NCBI GenBank assembly: GCA_002490465.1
Contig: DKUB01000058.1
Coordinates: 103,614 to 167,613, forward strand
Direction of reading: 5' to 3'
Length of the DNA: 64,000 nt
DNA from: Lachnoclostridium sp. UBA7215
GTDB lineage: Bacteria > Bacillota > Clostridia > Lachnospirales > Lachnospiraceae
Shown here: positions 17,192 through 26,335 of the stretch, in pieces
Layout of the letters: every line of letters starts with the position of its first letter
How positions within the stretch are numbered: the first letter of the stretch is position 1
Notes under the pieces: model-generated
The model's database searches: none
What the model was told of the DNA's origin: nothing
Seen by the model: the letters and a program-made list of their open reading frames with translations, nothing else
Translations under genes and position numbers: made by a program

Positions 17192-18015
17192 TGGCAATTA
17201 CTTATGATTTACACACCCACTCTGCCTACTCTACTGACAGTGAAACACCGATAAAAGAACAAATTGAATCTGCAAGAAAACACGGATTATCCGGCATCTG
17301 CCTGACTGACCACATGGATTATGATTTCCCGGCAGATATGGCGGAAAGCCAGGACACTCCTCCTTTTATCTTTGATGATATATCATATCAAAAGGAGCTC
17401 TCCTGTTATCGCAGCCAGTATCCCGATTTGTGGATTGGTACCGGTGTAGAGTGCGGCTTGCAGCCTGCTGCGCCCACTCTCTCAAAAATAACAAAACTTA
17501 CAGAGAATACAAATTGGGATTTTATTATAGGTTCTGTGCATCTTATTAATGGCAAAGACCCGTATTATCCTATATATTGGGAGGGAAAAGACCCTGTTGT
17601 TTGTGTGCGCACTTATTTTGAAACTATGCTTGACTGTCTTACCAGATTCTCAGATTTTGATTCTCTCGGCCATATGGATTATATTGTCCGCTATGCCCCG
17701 AAAGAATATCATTATAATCCCTTGGATTTTCAGGAAATCACGGATGAAATCATGAAGCTTCTTATACGCAGAGATATTGCCCTTGAAATCAATTCTTCCG
17801 GATTATTCAGTACCTCTTCGTGCGAAAACCCTCACTTTGATCTGCTAAAACGTTACGAAGAGCTTGGCGGAGAGATGATTACCATTGGCTCAGACGCACA
17901 TATTCCTGAAAGAATTGCCTCTGGCTTTTCTGTGCTGGAACAGCATATAAAGAAAACAGGACTGCGGCAATATGTCACTTATCACAGCCGCCATCCTGTT
18001 TTTCATGATCTATAG
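17191..18015 (+). CDS. hisK: PHP-domain histidinol-phosphatase (HisK/HisJ type)
   Basis: The 274-residue protein has the metal-binding motifs of the PHP superfamily: YDLHTHSAYSTDS at the N-terminus, LTDHMDYDF, GVECG, GSVHLING, LGHMDYIVRY and TIGSDAHIPE near the C-terminus. Length and spacing match histidinol-phosphate phosphatases, which carry out the penultimate step of histidine synthesis. Other his genes (hisZ, hisG, hisD) lie at 34-37 kb, so the pathway exists in this organism. AAGGAG precedes an ATG at 17191 that shares its A with the rqcH stop; the longer in-frame ORF from 17143 lies inside rqcH and is not used. Another small phosphoester hydrolase role cannot be excluded. Confidence 0.85.
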   Translation: MAITYDLHTHSAYSTDSETPIKEQIESARKHGLSGICLTDHMDYDFPADMAESQDTPPFIFDDISYQKELSCYRSQYPDLWIGTGVECGLQPAAPTLSKITKLTENTNWDFIIGSVHLINGKDPYYPIYWEGKDPVVCVRTYFETMLDCLTRFSDFDSLGHMDYIVRYAPKEYHYNPLDFQEITDEIMKLLIRRDIALEINSSGLFSTSSCENPHFDLLKRYEELGGEMITIGSDAHIPERIASGFSVLEQHIKKTGLRQYVTYHSRHPVFHDL

Positions 18016-18018
18016 CCG

Positions 18019-19206
18019 TTACTGTTTTTGATTTCTTTTCACAAAAGCAGTATAAGCCGGATTCATGTTCCGGGATTTTTTTATTACTTCTTTTATTTTT
18101 TCTATTGCATAATCGATATCCTCACGTGTTGTCTCGTCTCCTAAAGTAAATCGGAGACTGCCTTTGGCAATATCATCCGGAAGGTGAATACTCTTTAATA
18201 CATGGGAAGCCGATGACTGCCCTGCAGAACAGGCAGAACCACTGGAACAGCAAATCCCTTCCATATCCAGCATAATAACAATTGTTTCTCCGTCAACAAA
18301 GGAAAAACTCATATTCACATTGCCTGGCAGCCGGCTTTTACGGGAACCATTTAAACGGCAATAGGGTATTTCATGCTCCATCCTCTGAATCATATAATCA
18401 CGAAGCTGCGATTCCTGCGCTGTCCGCTCCTGCATAGTCTCCTGCGCAAGTTTTGCTGCCTCCCCCATTCCTGCAATGTATGCTACATTTTCTGTCCCGG
18501 CTCTCATTCCCCTCTCCTGTTTCCCTCCATGCATAAAAGAAGGAAGCCGGATACCATCACCAACATAGAGGAAACCAATGCCCTTGGGCCCATAAAATTT
18601 ATGTGCACTGGCACTGAGTAAATCGACCCCTAATTCCTTTGGTGCAAGAGGAATCTGGCCAAAAGCCTGAACAGCATCCGTGTGGAACAATGCTTTATGC
18701 CCCTGTAATATTTTGCCAATTTGGGCAATTGGCTGAATCGTGCCAATCTCATTATTTGCCGTCATTATGGATACCAGAATCGTATCCGGCCGCAATGCCC
18801 GTTCGATTTGTTCCGGACGAACCATCCCCAATTCATCCACATCCAGATATGTCACATCATACCCGCGGCTTTCCAGATACTTACAGGTCTCCAACACCGC
18901 ATGATGTTCCATCCTTGTTGTAATTAAGTGTTTTCCCATTTCGGCACGGCTCTCTGCCGTCCCGACAAGTGCCCAGTTATCACTTTCCGTTCCTCCCGAT
19001 GTAAAATATATATTTTGCGGTTCACAAGACAGAACTTCTGCAATTTTCTTTCGCGCCGAGAGGAGCGCCTTTTTATTTTCTGAACCAATATCATAAATAC
19101 TTGATGGATTTCCATATTCATCACGTAAATAAGGCATCATATATTCAAGTACCTGACCGGACATCTTCGTTGTAGCCGCATGGTCCAGATAAATCCGTTT
19201 GTTCAC
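18019..19206 (-). CDS. Cysteine desulfurase (NifS/IscS family)
   Basis: This PLP enzyme takes sulfur from cysteine for Fe-S clusters and thiolated tRNA. It has the N-terminal YLDHAATTKMSGQVLEYM, the PLP-site motif SASAHKFYGPKGIGFLYV with the Schiff-base Lys, and the active-site loop CCSSGSACSAGQSSASHVL. The compact loop differs from classical IscS and resembles the group of desulfurases paired with separate scaffold or tRNA thiolation proteins. The ATG at 19218 would leave a leader of only about 4 bases from the TATAAT at 19229-19234; GGGGGATT followed by a GTG at 19206 fits better. An inverted repeat overlaps the promoter. No scaffold gene is adjacent; the convergent hisK stop is 3 bases away. 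Confidence 0.9.
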   Translation of the reverse strand: MNKRIYLDHAATTKMSGQVLEYMMPYLRDEYGNPSSIYDIGSENKKALLSARKKIAEVLSCEPQNIYFTSGGTESDNWALVGTAESRAEMGKHLITTRMEHHAVLETCKYLESRGYDVTYLDVDELGMVRPEQIERALRPDTILVSIMTANNEIGTIQPIAQIGKILQGHKALFHTDAVQAFGQIPLAPKELGVDLLSASAHKFYGPKGIGFLYVGDGIRLPSFMHGGKQERGMRAGTENVAYIAGMGEAAKLAQETMQERTAQESQLRDYMIQRMEHEIPYCRLNGSRKSRLPGNVNMSFSFVDGETIVIMLDMEGICCSSGSACSAGQSSASHVLKSIHLPDDIAKGSLRFTLGDETTREDIDYAIEKIKEVIKKSRNMNPAYTAFVKRNQKQ

Positions 19207-19228
19207 ACAATCCCCCATTCCGAAACGT

Positions 19229-19262
19229 ATTATATTAGTAATTTATTCGAAATATGTCGAAT
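19229..19262 (-). promoter_or_regulatory. Promoter and dyad upstream of the cysteine desulfurase
   Basis: On the minus strand a TATAAT at 19234-19229 is preceded by ATTCGACATATTTCGAAT (19262-19245), a perfect 6-6-6 inverted repeat covering the -35 area. No good -35 consensus is present. The dyad may be an operator; its regulator is unknown. Confidence 0.45.
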
Positions 19263-19288
19263 GGTGAGTGAAAGGAATGACATAGCCT

Positions 19289-21868
19289 TTATCTTCTCCA
19301 TGTGATTTTATGATAGGAACGTTTTCCCTTCCCACTCTTCTTTACAATCTGTTCGGAATGAATTTCCCTCATACTTGGGACCGGTTTCTCTTCTACTACT
19401 AAAGAAACAGAAGATACCAATGCTTCCGCGTCTGTTTCCACCTTAGTAGGCAGATCCTCCGGCTCTGGCATTTCTTCTAACTCCAGCTGCTTTTCTATCT
19501 CTGGCAGTTCTCCAACCGCTGTGTACTCTTCTACTTCTGACGGCCGATTCTCTTCCAATCGGACAAAATCGGATAAAACTTTAGCTCCCGGTATATCTTC
19601 CAGAGAATAGGCAAACCCATTTTCCATCTCATGGGAAGAATCCTGCCCGCTAAGGCTGCGCCATTTCCGCTCTAAATCGTTAATGGTCGGAACTTTACCG
19701 TATTCGCTTATTACTGGTTCATTTGTCTCTGGCGGCATAATGTTCTGTGGTTCCGGTATTTTCTCTTCAAAAATACTATCAGAAATATTTTCGGACGGAG
19801 TAAAGGAATCCAAATCCAGCATATTCAAATCTTCTTCGCTATCTGTCTCCTCATTTTTTATTTCAACGCCTGATTCTGATAAAAGCTCCGGCTCAAGTTC
19901 AAATTCAGTTTCCGGTGAAAGTTCCTGCCCAATATTTCCTGGGAGACCGGATATGTCTGTTAAATTATTATCCTCTGCTACATTGGTTAATCCTCCGAAA
20001 TCATCTGTTGGAATTGCAGAAGCAAGCTCAATTTTTTCATCATCACGTTCAATTACATCTGCCCGGTCTTCCTGTGCACTCTCATTCATACGGCGGATAT
20101 TATCCGATATGTCCAGACGGTTCAGCAAATCGTTCAGTTTTGATTCATCCTCTTCGGCGTCCTGCTCTTCCTCCACTGGCAACGATACAGGAATCATATT
20201 ATCATCCTCTGTATAGGAGGACAGCAAATCATCCTTATTACCGGATATAACATTTTCGTCAATCGATCCGGAATCTTCCTCTGCATAATTGGGAACTGTT
20301 AAATTCTCATTTTCCTGTTCAGACAATATTCCGGCCTCCAACATCACTTCCTGCTGCGGCTCCGGCTGCTCTACCGGTCGTAAAAGTTCCTGAGCCTCCT
20401 CTGCCTGTACCGGTTCTGTCTCTGGTATCCGCACAGGCTCAACTTCCTCTTTCGATATTTCCTCCGGTTCTGAGTTTTCCATCTTTTCAGGCTGATTACT
20501 TTGTAAAAATACTTCTGACACCTTCCATTCCGGAATATCTTCTATTGGTCTATCCACACTCTCCTCCTCCTTTTGTACATCCTGTCCGGCTTCCTCCAGT
20601 TCTTTCACCGGTTTCAGTAACGGCTCATGAGCCAGTACGTCCTCTGTTTTCTCTTCCTCTTCCAATTCCAGTTCATAGACAGTTTCCTCTGTGTCCAAAT
20701 TGGTAAGCTCAACATCATCAGAAGCCTCTTCCTCTTCTTCTTCCTCTTCGCTTCCATGAAACGCCACATTCCAGTTTTCCGGTAAAAGGGTGCAGGCAAA
20801 AGCGTAGGCAGCAAAAACAGGAAGGAAAAACTGCATGTAATAAAAATGGTTTTCTGTTTCTCCATACAAAATATAGACAATAAATAAAAACACGAAACTA
20901 AGACAGAATGGACCAACAGCAGACGTCTTCCTGCGAATGGCATAATACCCTGCTGCAGTACCCATAAAAGTAAAGAATGCAGGGAATATTCCCAGTTCAA
21001 ACGGCTCACTTAATTCTGCCATACCGCTGGTGTATTTATCCAGAATATACATTCCTAAATCCCCTAAAGAAGCACTGGAAAACAATGTTTCATCCGGAAT
21101 CCATTCCGGAAGTATCATCAGGTCTCCGAGAAAAAGCCAGGCAGCAACAAGGAACAGCAGCGTCACTGCAAAGAATATTCCGGCAAGTATTGTCCCTGAC
21201 AGAGACATACGCTTCTTTGTCTCTCCAAAAATAAGCGCCAGAACACAGCCAATAAATAAAACAGCAGTAAAGGGGTTCATAATTATAGCAAATGTAAATA
21301 CAACGGATAAGAGAATGTATGATGAAATAAGTATAAATCCATTATCTAAAAATCTGGGGGTCAGAATTTGGACAATCAGCAGAAAAAGTACAAAAGGAAC
21401 GAGAAAACACAAACTATCCAGATATTCCTGTTCTATAACAGTATATCCGGTCACGCTTACCAGATAAAAGAAACTGAGAAGCAGCCCAAAGATACCACAG
21501 AGACGCCCTCCTAACAAACGGGACGCCGCGTAAGTACATATCAGCATGAGAACAATCCAGACCAGCTTATCTGCCCCTTTGGATAAATCCAGAAAAATAA
21601 TACCGCCAACGGATGCCAGTACAAGTACCGTCTCAAGAATAATATACAGGGAATCCTTTCCCTCTGCAGCAAGCATTACTCCCTTTTCTTTTAAAAAAAA
21701 GGCAGCAATCAAATATATCAGCAAACAAAGCGCAAAAATACAGGCATTTAAATAACTCTCTGTGTCATTTGTCAGCAGCAGACCAGCCATTATGGCAAAT
21801 CCGGCTCCCATAAATCCAACAAACAATACAGAATATAAGATTGTAAAAAGATTTCGTTTTAATATCAC
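19289..21868 (-). CDS. Polytopic membrane protein with long acidic cytosolic tail
   Basis: I do not recognise a characterised family. From the chosen GTG the protein has ~859 residues. The first ~370 contain about ten to twelve hydrophobic segments (for example FTILYSVLFVGFMGAGFAIM and LAGIFFAVTLLFLVAAWLFL). The remaining ~480 are low complexity and very acidic, starting with a run of Glu (EEEEEEEASDD), rich in P, L and I, and probably disordered. The last 18 residues reverse charge and are strongly basic (KSGKGKRSYHKITWRR). The ATG at 21889 lacks a ribosome-binding site, whereas AAAGGGGCG precedes the GTG at 21868. It lies ~80 bases upstream of the cysteine desulfurase, with a separate promoter between. 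The membrane half loosely recalls polymerase-like glycan proteins, but no motif supports that. Confidence 0.6.
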   Translation of the reverse strand: MILKRNLFTILYSVLFVGFMGAGFAIMAGLLLTNDTESYLNACIFALCLLIYLIAAFFLKEKGVMLAAEGKDSLYIILETVLVLASVGGIIFLDLSKGADKLVWIVLMLICTYAASRLLGGRLCGIFGLLLSFFYLVSVTGYTVIEQEYLDSLCFLVPFVLFLLIVQILTPRFLDNGFILISSYILLSVVFTFAIIMNPFTAVLFIGCVLALIFGETKKRMSLSGTILAGIFFAVTLLFLVAAWLFLGDLMILPEWIPDETLFSSASLGDLGMYILDKYTSGMAELSEPFELGIFPAFFTFMGTAAGYYAIRRKTSAVGPFCLSFVFLFIVYILYGETENHFYYMQFFLPVFAAYAFACTLLPENWNVAFHGSEEEEEEEEASDDVELTNLDTEETVYELELEEEEKTEDVLAHEPLLKPVKELEEAGQDVQKEEESVDRPIEDIPEWKVSEVFLQSNQPEKMENSEPEEISKEEVEPVRIPETEPVQAEEAQELLRPVEQPEPQQEVMLEAGILSEQENENLTVPNYAEEDSGSIDENVISGNKDDLLSSYTEDDNMIPVSLPVEEEQDAEEDESKLNDLLNRLDISDNIRRMNESAQEDRADVIERDDEKIELASAIPTDDFGGLTNVAEDNNLTDISGLPGNIGQELSPETEFELEPELLSESGVEIKNEETDSEEDLNMLDLDSFTPSENISDSIFEEKIPEPQNIMPPETNEPVISEYGKVPTINDLERKWRSLSGQDSSHEMENGFAYSLEDIPGAKVLSDFVRLEENRPSEVEEYTAVGELPEIEKQLELEEMPEPEDLPTKVETDAEALVSSVSLVVEEKPVPSMREIHSEQIVKKSGKGKRSYHKITWRR

Positions 21869-22001
21869 GGAAATTCGCCCCTTTAACATAAGTATACATA
21901 TCTATAATACTATAAATTCTTTCGAATGACAACATCTTTTCCAATACCATTTCATAGACTTTATAAAAAGACAGCATCATTTTACCTGTTCGGGGAGGTC
22001 T

Positions 22002-23492
22002 GTGGTGAAAAATCGATTAATTGTTGGAACTATAATACTAACCGCAGCCGGGATTCTGACACGGATTATAGGATTTGGATATCGAATTTTGCTGGCTGGT
22101 TCTTTGGGGGAGACGAAACTTGGTGTTTATCAGCTTGTTTTTCCTGTATACAGTATTTGTTTCACCCTGTATGCAGCCGGGATACAAACTGCTGTCTCCC
22201 AGCTTATTTCCCATGAACCGGAAACAGAACATAAATCTATATTAAAAAGTGGGATAATATTATCCCTTTTTATATCCTGCCTTTTATCAATCCTGCTTTT
22301 TTTATTTGCCGCCCCTGTGGGAACATCCTTTCTCGGAACAGCAGAGACCATCCCTCTGCTTCGTATTCTGGCAGTAATTTTCCCCTTTTGTGGCATCACC
22401 TCTATTATCAATGGGTATTTTTATGGAATCAGCGATGCTAAAATTCCGGCCCTGTCCCAGATTATTGAACAGCTTTTCCGCGTGGGCTTTGTATGTGCAT
22501 CCGGATATCTTATCCTTCATGGGAAACTAACAAAAGAGCTGGCTGTCATGGGACTTGTCGCAGGGGAGCTTGCTGCAAATTTTTTTAATTTTTTCAGACT
22601 TTCTTCTCATATCCGAATATGGGATATCTTAAAAAGTCCATGTTCCTGCCATGGGAAGCGCCTTTTCATCCTGGCTCTGCCATTAAGCGGCAATAAACTG
22701 GTGATCTCCGTTTTAGGCAGCATGGAGTCTGTTCTTATCCCCGCCATGCTGATGCGTTACGGGTGCAGTGAAGCGGACGCCCTGGCAATCTTTGGCATAT
22801 TGACAGGCATTGTCATGCCTTTTATCATGTTTCCCGGAACAATCACCAATTCTTTGTCCGTATTGCTTTTGCCTGCCATATCCCGGGCAGCCGGGCATAA
22901 AAACCATGACACCATCCGTCAGACAACCGAAACCACCCTGCACTATTCCCTCTTGCTGGGCGTTTTTACTACCGGTGTATTTCTTGTATATGGACAGAGT
23001 CTGGGATTGTATTTATTCCAGAGCATGAATGCCGGGAAACTTCTGACACTGCTTTGTGTTATCTGTCCTTTTCTATACAGCTCCACGACATTGACAAGCG
23101 TCATAAACGGACTTGGAAAAACAGGAATCACTTTTTTAAACACAGTGTTTGGACTCGGGGTGCGGATTTTATGTTTAATTTTCCTTGTCCCATCCTGGGG
23201 GATCTATGGGTATTTACTCGGCCTTATTGTCAGCCAGATTTTAATTTGCCTGTTAAATGGCATCTATATTGGCCGGAAGACAAAACAGCAGTACCATTTA
23301 ATACGGGATTTTGTCTGGCCGCTTCTATTTTGTATATGCGTGTTTGTAATTGCCAAAACAGGAAACAATATGCTTTTCCCCTCTCTGTCCCCACTGCTCA
23401 GGGATGGTATCGGCCTGCTTGCTGCCAGCCTGATTATCTTATTTTACTTTTATAAAAGTAAACAAATTGTATGGACAGATTTTAAAATGTAA
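22002..23492 (+). CDS. MATE-like lipid/polysaccharide flippase (SpoVB family)
   Basis: The 496-residue integral membrane protein has about 14 hydrophobic segments and opens ILTAAGILTRIIGFGYRI, the usual start of SpoVB/MurJ-like members of the MOP flippase superfamily. Further family segments are LPLLRILAVIFPF-like (here IPLLRILAVIFPFCGITSII) and IFGILTGIVMPFIMFPGTIT. Such proteins flip undecaprenyl-linked sugars across the membrane during wall, spore-cortex or polysaccharide synthesis. GGGGAGG precedes two adjacent GTG codons (22002 and 22005). The last 11 bases overlap the convergent ligA gene. Whether it acts in sporulation or in general lipid II transport cannot be told here. Confidence 0.85.
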   Translation: MVKNRLIVGTIILTAAGILTRIIGFGYRILLAGSLGETKLGVYQLVFPVYSICFTLYAAGIQTAVSQLISHEPETEHKSILKSGIILSLFISCLLSILLFLFAAPVGTSFLGTAETIPLLRILAVIFPFCGITSIINGYFYGISDAKIPALSQIIEQLFRVGFVCASGYLILHGKLTKELAVMGLVAGELAANFFNFFRLSSHIRIWDILKSPCSCHGKRLFILALPLSGNKLVISVLGSMESVLIPAMLMRYGCSEADALAIFGILTGIVMPFIMFPGTITNSLSVLLLPAISRAAGHKNHDTIRQTTETTLHYSLLLGVFTTGVFLVYGQSLGLYLFQSMNAGKLLTLLCVICPFLYSSTTLTSVINGLGKTGITFLNTVFGLGVRILCLIFLVPSWGIYGYLLGLIVSQILICLLNGIYIGRKTKQQYHLIRDFVWPLLFCICVFVIAKTGNNMLFPSLSPLLRDGIGLLAASLIILFYFYKSKQIVWTDFKM

Positions 23493-25467
23493 TGCCATCA
23501 GCCCATCTGACAATAAATTCTTCCTCAGAAATAATCGGAACTCCAAGAGCCTTTGCCTTTGTATTTTTTGCAGAGGTAGACGATGTATCATTATTTACAA
23601 GAAAATCAGTTTTTCCGGACACGCTTCCTGTTACCGCTCCTCCCTGTGATTCGATGTAGGCTTTTAACTCCCCACGGTTTGCGTAATGAACCAGGCTTCC
23701 TGTCACAACAAAAGTAAGTCCTTCGCAACGCCGGTCCTGTTTTTCCACGGATAACTCTGCCTTTTTCACACGTACTTCCCTTAAAATCCGGGCTAACTGC
23801 TCTACATTTTTTTTATCTGAATACCACTGACGGATCGAACCGGATTTCTCGGGACCTATTCCATCAATATCATCAAATTCCTCTCCCTCTTCCAGCCGCC
23901 TGAGAAAACCATCAAAACCTATTTGCCCCACTATCTTTTTTGCCGCATCAGTACCTATCATTGGAATACATAGTGCATAAATCAGCGGAACCGGCTCTAC
24001 ATCCCTGCTTTTCTCAACCGCCTGAACCAGGTTGCGGAAACGTTTTTCTCCAAAGCCCTCCATCTCAATAATTTCCTCTTCAAATTGGCTCACATGATAG
24101 ATATCCGAAAAGTCTGATATGATTTTCTGGTTAAGAAACTTGACAATAGTTTCCACTGAAAAACCGTCAATATCCATTCCCGCCTTGCTCACAAAGCGCT
24201 CGTATTTTTTTATATGCTTTGCCGAACATTCCGGGTTTGTACAATGAAGTGTCAGCGTTCCGCTCTTTGGCGCTTCCTGTATTTCCGTTGCTGCGCCACA
24301 GACAGGACAGACATCTGGTATCTCAAACTCTCCCTCTGCCTCTTTTACGGCAATGCACTTCGGTATGATTTTATTTGCCTTAATAACTTCAAGAACTGTT
24401 TTTTTATTCTCGCCGATGCCGAGCCTCTTCATCTCACTGATATTGCACAGAGAGGCCCTGCTCACAGTTGTCCCCTCAAGTTTTACCGGAGAAAAAACAG
24501 CAATTGGTGAAATCGTAGAGGCAGCACAGGACCACTCGACTTGTAGAAGTGTTGTTTCTGCCGATACATCCTGCCACTTAAAGGCAAGTCCTGCATTAGT
24601 TGCATGATGTCCGGTGACAGACCCCTCCGAAGCATATACCGTATCATCATAGCAAAGTACAAGGCCATCCACCGGAATATCCATCTCTCCGTTTTCTACC
24701 CTCTCACTAAATTGCAATATTTTCTCTGGAAGATTTCCGGCATCCGTAAGTTCATGCTCTACAACAGAAAAACCCAGATTTTGTAAATATTCCATTCTTT
24801 TTCCCCACGACCGGATATCCGGCTCACAGTGGACAAGGGTAAAAGCATGAAAATGAACTCTTCTCTCTCTCACAATGGATAAATTCTTTGCATCCAGTCC
24901 CAATGTTCCTGCTGCAAGATTTCGTGGATTTGCATACTTTTCTACTTCCATTGTGCTATTGATAAAATCAAAATCCGTATAAGATATTGTTGCCTCGCCG
25001 CGCACAACAAAATGATTTTTTTCAGATATCTCCTGTGGAATCCCTTTAATTGCCCCTTTCATAAAAGTGATATTGGTTCCTGTCTGTCCGTTTCCCCTTG
25101 TCAGTATACGTGATAACCTGCCATTATCATAAGTCAAAACAAGAGTAATCCCATCTAACTTCCAACTCAGCCACACTGCCTTATCCCCAGCCCATTTTTG
25201 CATCTCTTCTACGGATTTCGTTTTAGCAAGGGAAAGTGCCGGATATTCATGAGGTTCCCGGTTTTCATTTTGTGAATCTGACACTCCAGTTGTCTGAGTC
25301 GGGCTTTCCGGTAAAGTAAAACCAGTCTGTTCCTCTAACTGCACCAACTCATCAAAGGCAGCATCCCATTCATAGTTTGTCATAATTTCATCCTTAGCAT
25401 TGTAATATGCCTCCGATGCCTCATTTAAGATCTTAACTAACTCCTCTATCCTCTTTTTTTCATCCAT
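23482..25467 (-). CDS. ligA: NAD-dependent DNA ligase, divergent LigA group
   Basis: This ligase seals DNA nicks with NAD. The 661-residue protein has the N-terminal Ia-like helices (AYYNAKDEIMTNYEWD), the adenylation motif WKLDGITLVLTYDNGRL with the lysine nucleophile, TRGNGQTGTNITF and GEATISYTDFDFIN. Then come the OB fold, a four-Cys zinc finger (CPVCG and CTNPEC), helix-hairpin-helix repeats and a C-terminal BRCT domain (LTFVVTGSLVHYANRGELK). Some positions differ from classical LigA: TRGDG has become TRGNG and the adenylation lysine is preceded by SW rather than EP. This fits a divergent form seen in Clostridia. All domains are present, so activity is likely. It follows rluF by 7 bases. 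Confidence 0.9.
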   Translation of the reverse strand: MDEKKRIEELVKILNEASEAYYNAKDEIMTNYEWDAAFDELVQLEEQTGFTLPESPTQTTGVSDSQNENREPHEYPALSLAKTKSVEEMQKWAGDKAVWLSWKLDGITLVLTYDNGRLSRILTRGNGQTGTNITFMKGAIKGIPQEISEKNHFVVRGEATISYTDFDFINSTMEVEKYANPRNLAAGTLGLDAKNLSIVRERRVHFHAFTLVHCEPDIRSWGKRMEYLQNLGFSVVEHELTDAGNLPEKILQFSERVENGEMDIPVDGLVLCYDDTVYASEGSVTGHHATNAGLAFKWQDVSAETTLLQVEWSCAASTISPIAVFSPVKLEGTTVSRASLCNISEMKRLGIGENKKTVLEVIKANKIIPKCIAVKEAEGEFEIPDVCPVCGAATEIQEAPKSGTLTLHCTNPECSAKHIKKYERFVSKAGMDIDGFSVETIVKFLNQKIISDFSDIYHVSQFEEEIIEMEGFGEKRFRNLVQAVEKSRDVEPVPLIYALCIPMIGTDAAKKIVGQIGFDGFLRRLEEGEEFDDIDGIGPEKSGSIRQWYSDKKNVEQLARILREVRVKKAELSVEKQDRRCEGLTFVVTGSLVHYANRGELKAYIESQGGAVTGSVSGKTDFLVNNDTSSTSAKNTKAKALGVPIISEEEFIVRWADGITF

Positions 25468-25474
25468 ACTGAAT

Positions 25475-26209
25475 TTATTTCCTTTCTAAGCCCCTGTTAT
25501 GATGTGCTTTTTTACACATATCCTTTAATTCGGAAAGCTCCTTCTCTGTCAAATAGCGCCACTTTCCCTCCGGCAGATTCCCAAGCTCAATATTCATAAT
25601 GCGTACACGTTTTAATTTGCGTACCCGATAGCCAAAATATTCACACATACGGCGTATCTGTCTGTTCAGTCCCTGCGTAATAATAATTGTAAACTCTGTC
25701 TTATTCCTGTATGGTATGCGACAGGGCTTTGTCATTGTTTCCAGTATGGGAACTCCCTGTTCCATCGCATCCCATATAGACTCTTTGACCGGATGGTCAA
25801 CCGTTACTTCGTATTCTTTTTCATGTCCGTAACGTCCTCGCAGAATATCGTCCATAAGCTGCCCGTTATTTGTGAGGAGGATGATTCCAGACGAATCTTT
25901 ATCAAGCCGCCCCACCGGATAAATCCGCTCGGGAAAACCAATATAATCCATAATATTATCCGGCTCTTTCCTGCTTGTTGTGCAGACAATTCCCCGGGGT
26001 TTATGAAAGGCAATCACGATTTCCTCTGCCTGTCCGCTCACTTTTTTGCCGTCAACGGTAATGAGGTCTTTATCTGTCACCATCATTCCTTTTTCAGGTT
26101 CTTTTCCATTGATAAGAACACGTCCTGCATCTAACATCCGGTCTGCTTCCCGTCTTGAACAAATGCCGCACTGGCTCAGGTATTTATTAATCCGAACTGC
26201 TTCTGCCAT
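25475..26209 (-). CDS. RsuA/RluB/RluF-family rRNA pseudouridine synthase
   Basis: The 244-residue enzyme has an N-terminal S4 domain (VRINKYLSQCGICSRREADR, LINGKEPEKG) and a catalytic domain with the motif YPVGRLDKDSSGIILLTN, which contains the catalytic Asp. NRQIRRMCEYFGYRVRKLKR is the family's C-terminal RNA-binding segment. Sequence style is closest to RluF-type enzymes that modify 23S rRNA, but the target uridine cannot be fixed here. GAAAGGATG precedes the ATG at 26209, which also matches the family start; the ATG at 26218 overlaps that site. It is cotranscribed with ligA. Confidence 0.88.
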   Translation of the reverse strand: MAEAVRINKYLSQCGICSRREADRMLDAGRVLINGKEPEKGMMVTDKDLITVDGKKVSGQAEEIVIAFHKPRGIVCTTSRKEPDNIMDYIGFPERIYPVGRLDKDSSGIILLTNNGQLMDDILRGRYGHEKEYEVTVDHPVKESIWDAMEQGVPILETMTKPCRIPYRNKTEFTIIITQGLNRQIRRMCEYFGYRVRKLKRVRIMNIELGNLPEGKWRYLTEKELSELKDMCKKAHHNRGLERK

Positions 26210-26235
26210 AAAAACCATCCTTTCATAATACGAAA

Positions 26236-26255
26236 AGGGCGGTAAAAACCGCCCT
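26236..26255 (-). terminator. Terminator between the anchored protein and rluF
   Basis: AGGGCGGT and ACCGCCCT form an 8-bp GC-rich stem with a short A loop. On the minus strand it is followed by TTTCG and on the plus strand by CATTTTTA, so it may act in both directions. It ends the transcript of the 26336 gene. Confidence 0.7.
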
Positions 26256-26335
26256 CATTTTTAAGAAAGTTCAAACTGCACCAAACAAAAATCAACAAAA
26301 CTGATTTTTCAGAAACCTGCGTAATGGAACAGGCT

